NCBI RefSeq assembly: GCF_008629685.1
Contig: NZ_VWSF01000002.1
Coordinates: forward strand, 202,756 to 266,755
DNA: 64,000 nt
Direction: 5' to 3'
DNA from: Adhaeribacter rhizoryzae
GTDB lineage: Bacteria > Bacteroidota > Bacteroidia > Cytophagales > Hymenobacteraceae
Shown: positions 8,549 to 18,114 of the stretch, piece after piece
Position numbering within the stretch: the stretch's first letter is position 1
Layout of the letters: each line of letters begins with the position of its first letter
Notes under the pieces: generated by a model
What the model was told of the DNA's origin: nothing
The model's input: only the letters and a program-made list of their open reading frames with translations
Databases searched by the model: none
Program-made: the position numbers and the translations under genes

Positions 8549-8723
8549 AAATGGTAAAGGAAAGAATATTTTTAACTTTTTTACGTTTAGAAAGGATGTT
8601 TTGGCTTAAAAATATTAGAGATAACTTAATTATTAAGTTCAAATATTAAGTTATTAGGATTAGATAATGTAATGGGAACTATTTTATTTAAGCGCATCTT
8701 AACTTAAAATAATTCTCATAAGT

Positions 8724-8731
8724 TATATTTG
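8724..8731 (+). promoter_or_regulatory. possible Bacteroidota -7 box upstream of the PBP gene
   Basis: TATATTTG matches the Bacteroidota -7 consensus TAnnTTTG, 56 nt before the PBP ATG in the 238-nt divergent gap 8549-8786. No convincing TTG-type -33 box sits about 20 nt upstream, so the call is weak. Confidence 0.25.
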
Positions 8732-8786
8732 TAAAGTTTTAAAGAGCCGCCCGCCGGGTTGGTTCTTCCAGGTTTAGTTTGCAGGA

Positions 8787-11129
8787 ATGTCCGTAAAAGC
8801 ACAGGTAAAAAAACAAACAAGGTACCGGACCTTTATCCGGAGTATGTGGCGAATATTTGCGGTAGGACTAGCGGCCGTTTTTATCTATATCTTTTGTGTT
8901 TCCACTAACTTTCTTTTTCTTTTCGGCGATACCCCCAGCACCGAGAAACTGGAAAACCCCAGCACCGAATTAGCCTCGGAGTTATATACGGCCGATGGGG
9001 TATTAATTGGTAAATATTTCACCGAAAACCGCAGTCCGGTTACTTACCAGAAAATATCGCCCATGCTCATAAAAGCATTGGTGGCTACCGAAGACGTAAG
9101 GTTTTACGAACACGCCGGCATTGATCCCAAAGCATTGGGCTCTGTTTTTTACTTTACCCTGCAAGGCGATAAGCGGGGCGGTAGTACCCTAACGCAACAA
9201 TTAGCCAAAAATTTATACAAAACCCGCCGCAAAGAAACCAAAGGTCTGCTGGGGTATATACCGGTAGTTAGTACCGTTATTGCCAAAACAAAAGAGTGGC
9301 TTACCGCCATTAGGTTAGAGCGCCAGTACACCAAAGAAGAAATCCTGACCATGTATTTAAATACAGTGGAGTTTGGGTCGAATGCTTTTGGGGTGAAGGT
9401 AGCTGCTAAAACTTTTTTTAACGTGTCGCCGGATAGTCTTAAAACCGAAGAAGCCGCTATGTTGGTTGGTTTGGTAAATGCGCCCACGCGTTACAGTCCT
9501 CGGTTTAGGCCCGAAGCTGCGCTGGAAAAACGGAATTTTGTAATTGCTAAATTAGCCAAGTACAATATTATTAGTAAAACCGAAGCCGATTCGCTTAGCC
9601 AGTTACCCATTGCTCTAAAATACCACGTCGAAAACCATTACGATGGGCCGGCAACCTATTTTAGAGGCGCAGTAAATGAATTTGTAAAAAAGTGGTGCGA
9701 AAAAGAAAACGAGAAAGCTGGTTTCGATAAATACGATGTATACAGCAGCGGCCTGAAAATTTATACCACCATTGATTCGCGGATGCAAGCTTTGGCCGAA
9801 GAGGCAGTACAGGAAAAAATGAAAAGTCTGCAGGCTAAATTTTACCGTCATTGGAAAGGTAAAAATCCCTGGGCCGACGAAAAGCATAATGAAATTCCGA
9901 ACTTTATTCAAAATATTGCCAAGCGTACCGAATATTACAAAAAGTTAAAGCGGGTATACGGCGATGATCAGCAAAAAATTGATGAATTAATGAATACCCC
10001 GCGCAAAATGCGGGTATTTACCTGGCAAGGCGAAAAAGATACTACGCTTAGCCCACTCGATTCGCTGCGGCATTACAAGCATTTTCTGCATGCTGGTATG
10101 ATGAGCATGGACCCCTTTACCGGCCATATAAAGGCTTGGGTAGGCGGCATTAATTTTAAATATTTTAAGTACGACCACGTGCGACAGGCCCGCCGGCAAC
10201 CGGGTTCTACGTTTAAGCCTTTTGTTTATTTAACCGCTATTGATAATGGGTATACTCCCTGCGACCGCATCCGCGACGAGCGGGTAAGCATTAATTATGT
10301 AGAAAACGGTAAACCCATGAACTGGCAGCCCGATAATGTTACCCGGTCGTATACTGGTATGAATATGACGTTGCGGCATGCCATGGCTCGTTCGGTAAAT
10401 TCTGTAACTGCCCAATTAACTGAACGCGTTGGTTGGGAAAAAGTAGCTGAGTATGCCAAAAAGCTGGGCATTAGTGGTCCGCTACAGGCAGTACCGTCCA
10501 TTGGATTAGGTTCCGGTGGCGATGTTTCGGTTTACGATATGGTAGGGGCTTATGCTACTTTTGTAAATAATGGTTTTCATAGCGAACCCATGTTTGTAAC
10601 CCGCATAGAAGATCGCAACGGTAACGTAATCCAAAACTTTACGCCTAAGCAAAAACGGGTTATCAGCGAAGAAACAGCGTTTTTGATGGTGCACATGCTT
10701 AAAGGCGGTATGGAAGAACCAGGCGGAACCTCGCAGGCTTTATGGGAATACGAACTTTGGAAAAACGGCAACCAGATTGGCGGCAAAACCGGCACCACCT
10801 CTAATTATTCCGATGGCTGGTACATGGGCATTACCAAAGATTTAGTATCGGGGGTTTGGGTAGGCGGCGAGGACCGCAGTATTCACTTCCGTACTTCCGA
10901 TACCGGCGAGGGGTCTAAAGTTGCGCTGCCTATTTTTGGCACGTACATGGAGAAAATATATCAGAATAAGGATTTGGGCTATAAAATGGGCCCGTTTCCG
11001 AAACCTGCTGTTAAGATTACCAAAACTTACCTGTGCCCAACCCCAAGGCCGGCACCACCGCCACCGGTTTTAGATTCTATTAAAACCGATATATTGCTGG
11101 AAGATTTAAACGATACGCCACTTCAGTAA
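8787..11129 (+). CDS. class A penicillin-binding protein (PBP1A type)
   Basis: Bifunctional peptidoglycan synthase of 780 residues with one N-terminal membrane anchor (about 22-45). The GT51 glycosyltransferase domain carries EDVRFYEHAGID near 103, GGSTLTQQLAKN, and the Glu-containing RQYTKEEILTMYLN. The transpeptidase domain has the SxxK serine in GSTFKPF near 473, SVN near 535 and KTGTT near 665. All catalytic motifs are intact. A proline-rich tail ends the protein. It acts in the periplasm on lipid II and glycan strands. The transcript runs into a region with a family A repeat and a shared terminator with the convergent gene. Confidence 0.93.
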   Translation: MSVKAQVKKQTRYRTFIRSMWRIFAVGLAAVFIYIFCVSTNFLFLFGDTPSTEKLENPSTELASELYTADGVLIGKYFTENRSPVTYQKISPMLIKALVATEDVRFYEHAGIDPKALGSVFYFTLQGDKRGGSTLTQQLAKNLYKTRRKETKGLLGYIPVVSTVIAKTKEWLTAIRLERQYTKEEILTMYLNTVEFGSNAFGVKVAAKTFFNVSPDSLKTEEAAMLVGLVNAPTRYSPRFRPEAALEKRNFVIAKLAKYNIISKTEADSLSQLPIALKYHVENHYDGPATYFRGAVNEFVKKWCEKENEKAGFDKYDVYSSGLKIYTTIDSRMQALAEEAVQEKMKSLQAKFYRHWKGKNPWADEKHNEIPNFIQNIAKRTEYYKKLKRVYGDDQQKIDELMNTPRKMRVFTWQGEKDTTLSPLDSLRHYKHFLHAGMMSMDPFTGHIKAWVGGINFKYFKYDHVRQARRQPGSTFKPFVYLTAIDNGYTPCDRIRDERVSINYVENGKPMNWQPDNVTRSYTGMNMTLRHAMARSVNSVTAQLTERVGWEKVAEYAKKLGISGPLQAVPSIGLGSGGDVSVYDMVGAYATFVNNGFHSEPMFVTRIEDRNGNVIQNFTPKQKRVISEETAFLMVHMLKGGMEEPGGTSQALWEYELWKNGNQIGGKTGTTSNYSDGWYMGITKDLVSGVWVGGEDRSIHFRTSDTGEGSKVALPIFGTYMEKIYQNKDLGYKMGPFPKPAVKITKTYLCPTPRPAPPPPVLDSIKTDILLEDLNDTPLQ

Positions 11130-11194
11130 TATTTATAGAAGTTAATTTTCCGGTTAAGCTACTAACTGATGTACGCAAATTTTAAAAAGAGATA

Positions 11195-11275
11195 TCAGCA
11201 ACCCAGCCTTGTCATTCAGGAGGAAACTATTTGGCTGCCTGCTTAATAGTTTCGTAGTGGATTACGTACGCTAAT
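11195..11275. repeat. family A palindromic element, degenerate copy A2
   Basis: The left arm (11210-11232) matches the family A consensus base for base, and the right arm is reduced to AATAGTTTC (about 11245-11253) before joining a GTGGATTAC-like right shoulder. The hairpin has lost most of its right arm, so this looks like an internally deleted copy. Confidence 0.6.
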
Positions 11276-11313
11276 CACTGTTTAGAAGAATACTTTGCGT
11301 AACACCAAGGATT

Positions 11314-11353
11314 AAACAAAAGCCTTCCTAAGAAATTAGGAAGGCTTTTGTTT
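11314..11353. terminator. bidirectional terminator between PBP gene and epimerase-like gene
   Basis: Perfect 17-bp inverted repeat (11314-11330 and 11337-11353; core AAAAGCCTTCCTA) with a 6-nt loop and T-rich outer sequence on both strands, placed between convergent genes. Confidence 0.9.
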
Positions 11354-11379
11354 TAGTAACCTGATAAATTTTTGTTCTC

Positions 11380-12300
11380 TTATTTAGATTTTTGGGGTGA
11401 GTAAAACGATTCTAAAGCTTGGTATACCGTGTTGTATTCGAAGGTAAAGCCCATTTTTAATATTTTATCGCAGCTTACGCGTTGTCCTTCCAAAACTACC
11501 TCGCTCATTTCGCCCAACATCATTTTTAAACCAAAAGCCGGTACCTTTAAGCCAGTCAGGGGTTTGTGCATTACTTCGGCCAGGGCTTTGGTAAACTCTT
11601 CGTTGGTTACCGGGCTAGGGGCCACCGCATTAAATACGCCCTTGTATCGGGTATCTTCAATGGCCTGAATAAATAAATGGCATAAATCGTCGATATGAAT
11701 CCAGGAAATATATTGCTTGCCGGAGCCCAAAGGGGCACCTGCCATTAATTTAACCGGCTTAGCCATTTGGGGCAACGCACCGCCTTTGTTGCTGAGTACA
11801 ATGCCAATCCGGAATATACAAGTCCGGATAAGAAGTTCTTGCAATTGGTTAGCAGCGTTTTCCCATTGATCTGTAACAGAAGCTAAAAAATCGGTACCGT
11901 GTTTGCTTTCTTCTATAACCAGGTGGTTGCCGGTATCGCCGTAGATGCCAATGGCCGAAGCAGAAATAAAAGCTTTAACACGATGATTGGTTTGGCTCAG
12001 ACATTTTTGTAAAAGGTTAATGCCTTTAACCCGGCTTTCCAGAATTTCTTTTTTCCGCTGCGGAGTCCATTTGCCATCGGCCACACTGGCGCCGGCCAGG
12101 TTAATAATGTAATCGGCGTAGCCCAGCACGTTGTCATCAATATATTCCTGGTCTAAATCCCAGCGAAACGTTTTATAATGCGCATACGGATTGGCTTGCC
12201 GGCTTAAATGAGCTACCTCATAGCCCTGGTCAATCAGCAATTCGGAGAGGCGGCTGCCAATTAAACCAGTACCACCTGTTATTAGTATTTTTCCCGACAT
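11380..12300 (-). CDS. TIGR01777 family NAD(P)-binding epimerase-like protein
   Basis: Extended SDR protein of 306 residues. The N-terminal dinucleotide-binding motif is ILITGGTGLIGSRL (residues 5-18). ISASAIGIYGD near 112 holds the position of the catalytic Ser/Tyr, and the C-terminal half has the VLSNKGGALPQM and WIHIDDL blocks seen in YfcH/TIGR01777 proteins, with a C-terminal DUF1731-like region. The family's physiological substrate is not established; some members are called cell-division inhibitor SulA in plants and bacteria without strong proof. It starts at an ATG and is the last gene before a shared terminator. Confidence 0.88.
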   Translation of the reverse strand: MSGKILITGGTGLIGSRLSELLIDQGYEVAHLSRQANPYAHYKTFRWDLDQEYIDDNVLGYADYIINLAGASVADGKWTPQRKKEILESRVKGINLLQKCLSQTNHRVKAFISASAIGIYGDTGNHLVIEESKHGTDFLASVTDQWENAANQLQELLIRTCIFRIGIVLSNKGGALPQMAKPVKLMAGAPLGSGKQYISWIHIDDLCHLFIQAIEDTRYKGVFNAVAPSPVTNEEFTKALAEVMHKPLTGLKVPAFGLKMMLGEMSEVVLEGQRVSCDKILKMGFTFEYNTVYQALESFYSPQKSK

Positions 12301-12402
12301 GTTGCTACTTTGGAATTAATGAGCCAATTAGTAAATACAAAAGGATTTTTTACGTGCAGCCCGGTAAAAGGTATAAACCCGTAAAATATTATTTAAAACG
12401 GT

Positions 12403-13056
12403 TTATTTCCGAATGTAGGTTAAAAACTCGTTGCGGTATTGTTCCTGCTGAAATAATCCGGAATATTCGGTAGTAATGGTGCTGCTGCTTACATCGTTTA
12501 CGCCCCGGCTCATTACGCACAAATGATCGGCCTCAATATAAACAGCCACATTTTCGGTAAAAAGCATCGATTTTAATTCATCGGCAATTTGCATGGTTAG
12601 GCGCTCCTGCACTTGCGGCCGTTTGGCGTAATATTGCACAATGCGGTTTAATTTAGATAAGCCAACCACGTGTTTATCCGGAATATACGCTACATGGGCT
12701 TTGCCAATAATGGGTACAAAATGATGCTCGCAGTAAGAATAAAGCGTAATATTTCGTTCAACCAGCATTTGGTTGTAAGCAAACCGGTTCTCGAAGAGCT
12801 TGGCGTGGGGTTTATTTTCGGGGTTTAAGCCCCTAAATACTTCGTTTACATACATTTTAGCAACCCGGTGCGGGGTGCCTTTCAGGCTATCGTCGGTTAG
12901 GTCTAAACCTAGTATGTGCATTATTTCTTTAAAATGCTTTTCAATCAGTTCAATTTTTAAACTGTCTGTCATGGTAAAAGCATCTTCGCGCAGAGGCGTG
13001 TGTAACGAGGAATTTTCGTGTTCTAAATCCTCTGCATCTAAATTATATTTATCCAT
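12403..13056 (-). CDS. folE: GTP cyclohydrolase I
   Basis: Converts GTP to 7,8-dihydroneopterin triphosphate, the entry point to folate and pterins. The 217-residue length and blocks are typical: TPHRVAKMY, the zinc Cys/His set in SYCEHHFVPIIGKAHVAYIP, the VGLSKLNRIV helix, and the third zinc ligand in DHLCVMSRGV. The first ~40 residues are acidic and variable. It overlaps the upstream PTPS gene by 8 nt and is transcribed with it, so the product can pass directly to that enzyme. Dihydroneopterin aldolase (folB) is about 24 kb away. Confidence 0.97.
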   Translation of the reverse strand: MDKYNLDAEDLEHENSSLHTPLREDAFTMTDSLKIELIEKHFKEIMHILGLDLTDDSLKGTPHRVAKMYVNEVFRGLNPENKPHAKLFENRFAYNQMLVERNITLYSYCEHHFVPIIGKAHVAYIPDKHVVGLSKLNRIVQYYAKRPQVQERLTMQIADELKSMLFTENVAVYIEADHLCVMSRGVNDVSSSTITTEYSGLFQQEQYRNEFLTYIRK

Positions 13057-13456
13057 TATATTCTACAAAATTGCGTTCAGTTTCAAATAAGGTTACAGAT
13101 AAGGCGTATTCCGGTGCAATATGGCCGCGCAGCCGGTCCCAGATAACCATAGCAATATTTTCGGCCGTAGGGTTTAAATCTTTAAATTCTTCGGTGTCGA
13201 GGTTTAGGTTACGATGATCAAATTTACGAAGAATTTCCTTCTTTATTAGTTCGCTCAGAACCTTCATGTCGTACACATACCCGGTCTCGGGATTAATGCT
13301 GCCGGTAAGTTTTACTATCAGTTCGTAATTGTGCCCGTGAAAATTAGGATTGCTGCACTTTCCAAAAAAATCGTTGTTCTTAGACTTGCTCCAGGCCGGA
13401 TTATACAAGCGATGCGCGGCATTAAAATGCTCTTTTCTACAAACGGTAACCTTCAT
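13049..13456 (-). CDS. queD: 6-pyruvoyl-tetrahydropterin / 6-carboxytetrahydropterin synthase
   Basis: 135 residues, the usual size of the PTPS/QueD family. Zinc ligands are visible as His in FNAAHRLY near residue 15 and the pair in NFHGHNYE near 40; the catalytic Cys is in GKCSNP and a His in FDHRNLN. The substrate is dihydroneopterin triphosphate, made by the overlapping folE gene. In bacteria the family mostly makes 6-carboxy-tetrahydropterin for queuosine, but a biopterin-type reaction cannot be excluded, since no queC or queE lies nearby. The gene symbol reflects the commoner role. Confidence 0.85.
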   Translation of the reverse strand: MKVTVCRKEHFNAAHRLYNPAWSKSKNNDFFGKCSNPNFHGHNYELIVKLTGSINPETGYVYDMKVLSELIKKEILRKFDHRNLNLDTEEFKDLNPTAENIAMVIWDRLRGHIAPEYALSVTLFETERNFVEYNG

Positions 13457-13730
13457 AGCTATTTAACAAGCGTAGCTGAAATATGTTGTGCTTTTTGAAT
13501 GATATCTAAATTTAGGGTAGAAACCCAACCTTATTGTTTAAACCCCCGGGAAAATATTAAATTATAGAAAAACCCGGACTACCCCAACATTTAAAATATT
13601 AGCTGAAAGAATTTTTAAGATACGTTTTATTCTGAACTTAAGCCGAATTCAGAAAAATATATAAACCGGATTATAGTTAAGCTTCAGAAAGAAACCACCG
13701 GTAATGCGGCAACTGCATGTATCATGTTTA

Positions 13731-14429
13731 TTATTTCAGCCAGCGCCTGATTAAGTCTTCAGTTTCATTATCGTTTTTCCAGCCCAATAAACGGGTTTTC
13801 TGGTTAGGATTGTGGTACAAAAACCATTTCTGAATAATTTCTTTGGCAGCCGGATATTTTGTTACAAATTCATTAAAATCGGTAGCGGCTAATATTTGGT
13901 CAGTGGGCCGGGACGGAGTAGCTATTATTATGTATCGCGCTTCACCGGCAATATTTAAAGCTAAAGTACCCAGCGGTATTACTTCCATTACGGTGCCCGA
14001 TGGTACACTTTCGGCGAGTACCAGGGCTGCTAATGGTTCGTTTTCGTTGTTTCCGGAGTGCTTTATAGCCGTAGAAGGAATAAAGCCTAAGTTTCCGGGC
14101 AAAGGTAAAAAGTTGATTTTTGCGGGCAGGCCAGCCTCCTGCGTACTTACAAATGTTTTGGTTTTACTGTCGTATTCCTGCGGATGATTACTACCCGCCG
14201 GCGTTAATATTACTACTTGTAATTGTTTGTGCGCCGAGAAAGTTGGTAGGTTTTCGTAATCGGTTTTGCAGGAGGCTAGCAGGAGCAGGCCAACCAAACC
14301 ATAACTATATAAATATTGGTTAACGCACCATTTCGGCCACTTGCCGGAAAGGATTAAGCGTGTTGAGTTGTAACTGGAACCGGATATTATTTTTAAAATT
14401 TTCGAAGCTTTCGGGAATATTTTGCGCAT
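13731..14429 (-). CDS. degenerate pyrophosphatase-like lipoprotein (probable pseudoenzyme)
   Basis: From the lipobox (LLLLASC, Cys 54 in this model) on, the sequence aligns by eye with Bacteroidota family I inorganic pyrophosphatase lipoproteins: VVILTPAGSNH, EYDSKTKTF, FLPLPGNLGFIPST, ALVLAESVPSGTVMEV, a C-terminal LLGWKND. The metal-binding block DGDxxD reads ENEPLA, and the DxxGExDxK block reads IAGEARYI, so the catalytic Asp residues and the Lys are gone. The signal peptide has no ATG/GTG/TTG at a normal distance: upstream starts at 14429 (ATG, used here) or 14486 (GTG) overlap the M1 peptidase by over 100 nt. It is either a decaying paralogue or a non-catalytic lipoprotein with an unusual start. 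Confidence 0.6.
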   Translation of the reverse strand: MRKIFPKASKILKIISGSSYNSTRLILSGKWPKWCVNQYLYSYGLVGLLLLASCKTDYENLPTFSAHKQLQVVILTPAGSNHPQEYDSKTKTFVSTQEAGLPAKINFLPLPGNLGFIPSTAIKHSGNNENEPLAALVLAESVPSGTVMEVIPLGTLALNIAGEARYIIIATPSRPTDQILAATDFNEFVTKYPAAKEIIQKWFLYHNPNQKTRLLGWKNDNETEDLIRRWLK

Positions 14430-17280
14430 AATTGCTACCGGCAACCGGGAAGTAAATCTGCAGGAAATTTTTTGCCAAAGATACACTTAATCCGGTTCCG
14501 TAAAGCAGCTCTTTTGCCCCGTAAGCTGTTCCCAAATCCAGGTAAGCGGTTAGCGGCACCACGGGTATATCGGCATTCAGGTTGACGGCGGTAAGCCAAC
14601 GACTTGAAAAAATTGGAATAAAATTACGGAAGGCGCCATCCTTTCCATCGGTTTGCCGCACAAAAGCCGCTAAATTATCATTGCGCTGCGAACGGTCTAA
14701 GAAAATAGTTTCTTTTGTGTAATCGAGGCTACTACTCATTCCTAACTGAAAAAGCGGAGGAATAGCGCTTGCGTTCCCGAAAAAATTACCTCCAAATACC
14801 CTAACCCCAAAGCGTTTTTTAGTTGAATAGTAGCGCTCATATTCCAAGGATAGTTTTCCGACCAGCACATTATTCCCCGAGAGGGTAGTACCGGTAGTAG
14901 TATCGGTTGGTAATAAATCAAAATGCAATTCGGCGCCAACTGTTTGCAAGGCATTCTTTTTCTGGTAGGTATAACGGGCCCACGGAATATTATACTTTAC
15001 CTTGTTCTGGTAAATGGGTAACAAAACCCCATTCTCTTCAGGGTTTACCAAAGCTTCTTTGTGCGCAATAGCCGTGTAGCCCAGTTGTAGTTGCTGCTGG
15101 CTAGCACCGGCGGCCGGTTTCGGAAAATTAATAGCTACCGATGGTTCCAGTTTCTGAAATCGTTCAAACCGTTGGGCATTCAGGCCTACTACAACCGACT
15201 GGGCTAAAGTTTTGGGTAAAAACCGGATATTAATATTGCCAATGCCCCGTAGTTCTTTTTGGCCTACGCTGTATAAGGGCATGAATAAATAATTAATTTT
15301 CTTCTGAAAAAGCGAGCTGTTATATAGCGCCCCGCCCAGCATAATGCGGTCGTAGGTATTGGCCCCTAAGGCCGGTACAAAATAGATTTGCTTCCGATCG
15401 AACTGTTCTACGCCCGCCAAAAACTGCAGCCGAATGGGTTCTACTTTCTTAAGTATGCTATTTACTGCCAGCCGGTTGTTGGAGCGGTTTAGTTCGGGTA
15501 AAAAATAGCCGGGGTCTATAACTACATCGTGTACTGCTTGGCTGTTAAAGGTTAGTTCCTGTGTTCGTTGGCCGGGTTTGGTCCATTTTACTTCTAGTAT
15601 TTGGCCATTGGTGTTGCGGGTAGATACCGGTACTGGCGCCAATAAATTGGTTTTATTTTCTACGCTTACCTGTAGCGTATTTTGGCTTTGGCGTAAGTGC
15701 GTTAAGGCAGCATCTACGGTTTGGGTACTTTGGATAAGATCTTTAAAGAACCAGTCCAGCTTTTCGCCGGTAACTTCTTCGAAAACGGCCTGTAAATCTT
15801 TGGGGTACGGGTGTTTAAATTGCCAGCGCCGGAAATATGTCTGAAACGCTTTATCGAACCTGTCGTGCGTAAGGTAATTAGCCAAATATTGCAGCATAAC
15901 GCCGGTTTTCATGTACACAATACTGCCGTAATTGGCATACGTGTAAGAAGCCGCTGGCTCTTCTATAGGCTGATCTAATCCGCGACTAGCGGCAATCTGG
16001 TACAAAAGCAGGTTTAAGCCGGTGCTGTGAATATTTTGTAAACGGTATTTTTTAATGCGGTCGCGGGTAAGCAAGGGCTCCAGTTGGCTGTAATTATGGT
16101 TGGTTAGCTGGCCCATCCGGAACTCGTAATAAGAATTAATGCCTTCGTCGAGCCAGGGGTGCTGCCGCTCGTTGGTACCCAAAATGCCGTAAAACCAGTT
16201 GTGGCCTACTTCGTGAATAATAGCGCTGGGGTCGGTAACGGTTACCATCGGGTATTCCATGCCTACCCCGGCACTTAAAGCGCCATCTACGGCGGTGGCC
16301 TGCTCGTACGGGCAATCGCCTACCCACAACGAATAATAGTGCACTGCCTCGTTAATATCCTTAAGGCTCTTTACCCAGTCCGAAGCATTTTTATTCAGGA
16401 AAAATAGCCAGGTAGTAACTTTACGTTTAGAATGCGGCAGTTCCACTTCGCCTTTCAGCACATTAAACCGTTTATCGGCAAACCAGGCAAAATCATGAAT
16501 ATTTGTGGCGGTATAGCGCAGGGTTTTAGTTTTTGCGGATGAAGATGGAAAAATATCCTCGGTTTGCCGGAATATTCTTTTATCGGCAGTTATGGCCGAA
16601 AGACTATCCAGTTTTCTTAATTCAGCAGTGTTTTGCAGTACACCCGTTGCTGCCACTAAATAATTGGCTGGCAAGGTAATACTTACATCAAAGCGACCAA
16701 ATTCCGCATAAAATTCACCTTGGTCTAAGTAGGGCATTTGGTGCCAGCCTTTGTGGTCGTAAACCGCCGGTTTGGGAAACCACTGCGTAATTTGGTACGA
16801 TTGCCCCACATGCCCGAGCCGTGAAAAAGAATTAGGCAGTTTCACCCGAAAAGGTGTAGAAATCCGGATGCGCTGACCACTCGTTAATGGCTGGTTCAGG
16901 ATGAGTTTGCCGATGTCAATATTTTTCTCATCAATTTCAAACTTTGCGGTTTGCCCGTTTATCTTAAAATCCAGCCCATCTATGTAGCCGCGGGCACTAT
17001 CGGGTGCAAACTGGAAATCACGTTTTTTATTAACGAGCTGCTGTTTGGCAAAGGCGGTGGTGTTGTTTTTATAAGCGTTGGGCCACAGGTGGAAATAAAT
17101 AAAAGTTAGCGCATGCGGCGAATGGTTAATATATTCTATTTCTTCGGTGGCCGTTAAGGTGTGCTGTTCATCGTTAAGCGAAACCGCAATGGTATAGTTT
17201 ACTTCCTGTTGCCAGTAGGTTTGCGCAAAGCCTTTCGGGATTATTAGTAGCGATAAAAGGAGTACCAGTAAATATTTCAT
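14320..17280 (-). CDS. M1 family metallopeptidase with C-terminal barrel-like domain
   Basis: Secreted or outer-membrane aminopeptidase of 986 residues. The start is set at the ATG 17280, giving a signal peptide MKYLLVLLLSLLIIPKGFAQ. The N-terminal beta domain is followed by the exopeptidase motif VGMEYP near 338 (GxMEN position) and the zinc site HEVGH near 355 with the third ligand in WLDEG, 19 residues on. Residues from about 600 to the end are rich in alternating hydrophobic strands and aromatic ends and resemble an outer-membrane beta-barrel, so the enzyme may be anchored on the cell surface (inference). The pyrophosphatase-like lipoprotein follows without a gap. Confidence 0.85.
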   Translation of the reverse strand: MKYLLVLLLSLLIIPKGFAQTYWQQEVNYTIAVSLNDEQHTLTATEEIEYINHSPHALTFIYFHLWPNAYKNNTTAFAKQQLVNKKRDFQFAPDSARGYIDGLDFKINGQTAKFEIDEKNIDIGKLILNQPLTSGQRIRISTPFRVKLPNSFSRLGHVGQSYQITQWFPKPAVYDHKGWHQMPYLDQGEFYAEFGRFDVSITLPANYLVAATGVLQNTAELRKLDSLSAITADKRIFRQTEDIFPSSSAKTKTLRYTATNIHDFAWFADKRFNVLKGEVELPHSKRKVTTWLFFLNKNASDWVKSLKDINEAVHYYSLWVGDCPYEQATAVDGALSAGVGMEYPMVTVTDPSAIIHEVGHNWFYGILGTNERQHPWLDEGINSYYEFRMGQLTNHNYSQLEPLLTRDRIKKYRLQNIHSTGLNLLLYQIAASRGLDQPIEEPAASYTYANYGSIVYMKTGVMLQYLANYLTHDRFDKAFQTYFRRWQFKHPYPKDLQAVFEEVTGEKLDWFFKDLIQSTQTVDAALTHLRQSQNTLQVSVENKTNLLAPVPVSTRNTNGQILEVKWTKPGQRTQELTFNSQAVHDVVIDPGYFLPELNRSNNRLAVNSILKKVEPIRLQFLAGVEQFDRKQIYFVPALGANTYDRIMLGGALYNSSLFQKKINYLFMPLYSVGQKELRGIGNINIRFLPKTLAQSVVVGLNAQRFERFQKLEPSVAINFPKPAAGASQQQLQLGYTAIAHKEALVNPEENGVLLPIYQNKVKYNIPWARYTYQKKNALQTVGAELHFDLLPTDTTTGTTLSGNNVLVGKLSLEYERYYSTKKRFGVRVFGGNFFGNASAIPPLFQLGMSSSLDYTKETIFLDRSQRNDNLAAFVRQTDGKDGAFRNFIPIFSSRWLTAVNLNADIPVVPLTAYLDLGTAYGAKELLYGTGLSVSLAKNFLQIYFPVAGSNYAQNIPESFENFKNNIRFQLQLNTLNPFRQVAEMVR

Positions 17281-17503
17281 AAGCCAATACGTAGTAACGG
17301 ATGCGGCACAAAACAAATTATTTAGCCCTCACTGCCAAACCCCATATTTAAATAATTATTTCTGTTAAAGCCAGGTTTATTCTGTTCCGGAGCAGCTTTG
17401 GGCACAAATAAAACAGAACTTAATCGGCGCTTCCCTAAAATTTGATGACTTAGGGTTAAATATTGGGGTAAAGAAATAAATGAATGTAAACTGCGCCGCA
17501 AAC

Positions 17504-17533
17504 AAAAAAGCCAACCCGGAAAGGATTGGCTTT
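17504..17533 (-). terminator. rplS operon terminator
   Basis: Leftward hairpin of about 10 bp with one wobble (AAGCCAATCC pairing with GGGTTGGCTT), 5-nt loop, followed on the minus strand by six Ts. It lies about 30 nt beyond the rplS stop. Confidence 0.8.
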
Positions 17534-17562
17534 AAATAATAGATAAGGAAAAATTAAATAAA

Positions 17563-17928
17563 TTAAGCTGGTTTGTTGCGACGCTCTTTAATACGCGAAG
17601 CTTTACCAGAAAGACCTCTTAAGTAATACAAACGGGCCCGTCTTACTTTACCACGACGTACCAGTTCAATTTTTTCGATGTTTGGCGAAAGCAAAGGGAA
17701 GATACGCTCTAAACCAATTTGGTTAGAAACTTTACGTACGGTGAAAGTTTCACCGGCAGTATTTGGGTTTTTACGCTGAATTACAACGCCTTGAAATTGC
17801 TGAATTCTTTCTTTGTTACCTTCACGGATTTTTACGTGAATGTTTACCGTGTCGCCAGCCGCAAAATTCGGAATATTGGCACGCTGTTCACGATATTCGT
17901 TGTTTAATACATCTAAAATATTGCTCAT
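17563..17928 (-). CDS. rplS: 50S ribosomal protein L19
   Basis: 121 residues with the L19 signature blocks: [52 protein letters not shown] and the basic end [25 protein letters not shown]. It lies at the subunit interface of the 50S particle. It is the last gene of the classic order rpsP-rimM-trmD-rplS, 186 nt after trmD and followed by a terminator; the gap may hold an extra promoter. Confidence 0.97.
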   Translation of the reverse strand: MSNILDVLNNEYREQRANIPNFAAGDTVNIHVKIREGNKERIQQFQGVVIQRKNPNTAGETFTVRKVSNQIGLERIFPLLSPNIEKIELVRRGKVRRARLYYLRGLSGKASRIKERRNKPA

Positions 17929-18114
17929 GGCTATTGTAATTATTGCTATAGTATCTTCTTCTCAAAAATTCGGAGTGCAAAGATATAAACTTTTTTTGTA
18001 GAAAAATAGCAGGTCTGATTTTTTTTGTGTAAGTATTTAGCCTACAGTTATTAGTCTGCTAATTAGTATAAGAAAGCAGTACCTTAAAGAAACCTTTATT
18101 AAGGCAATATATTG

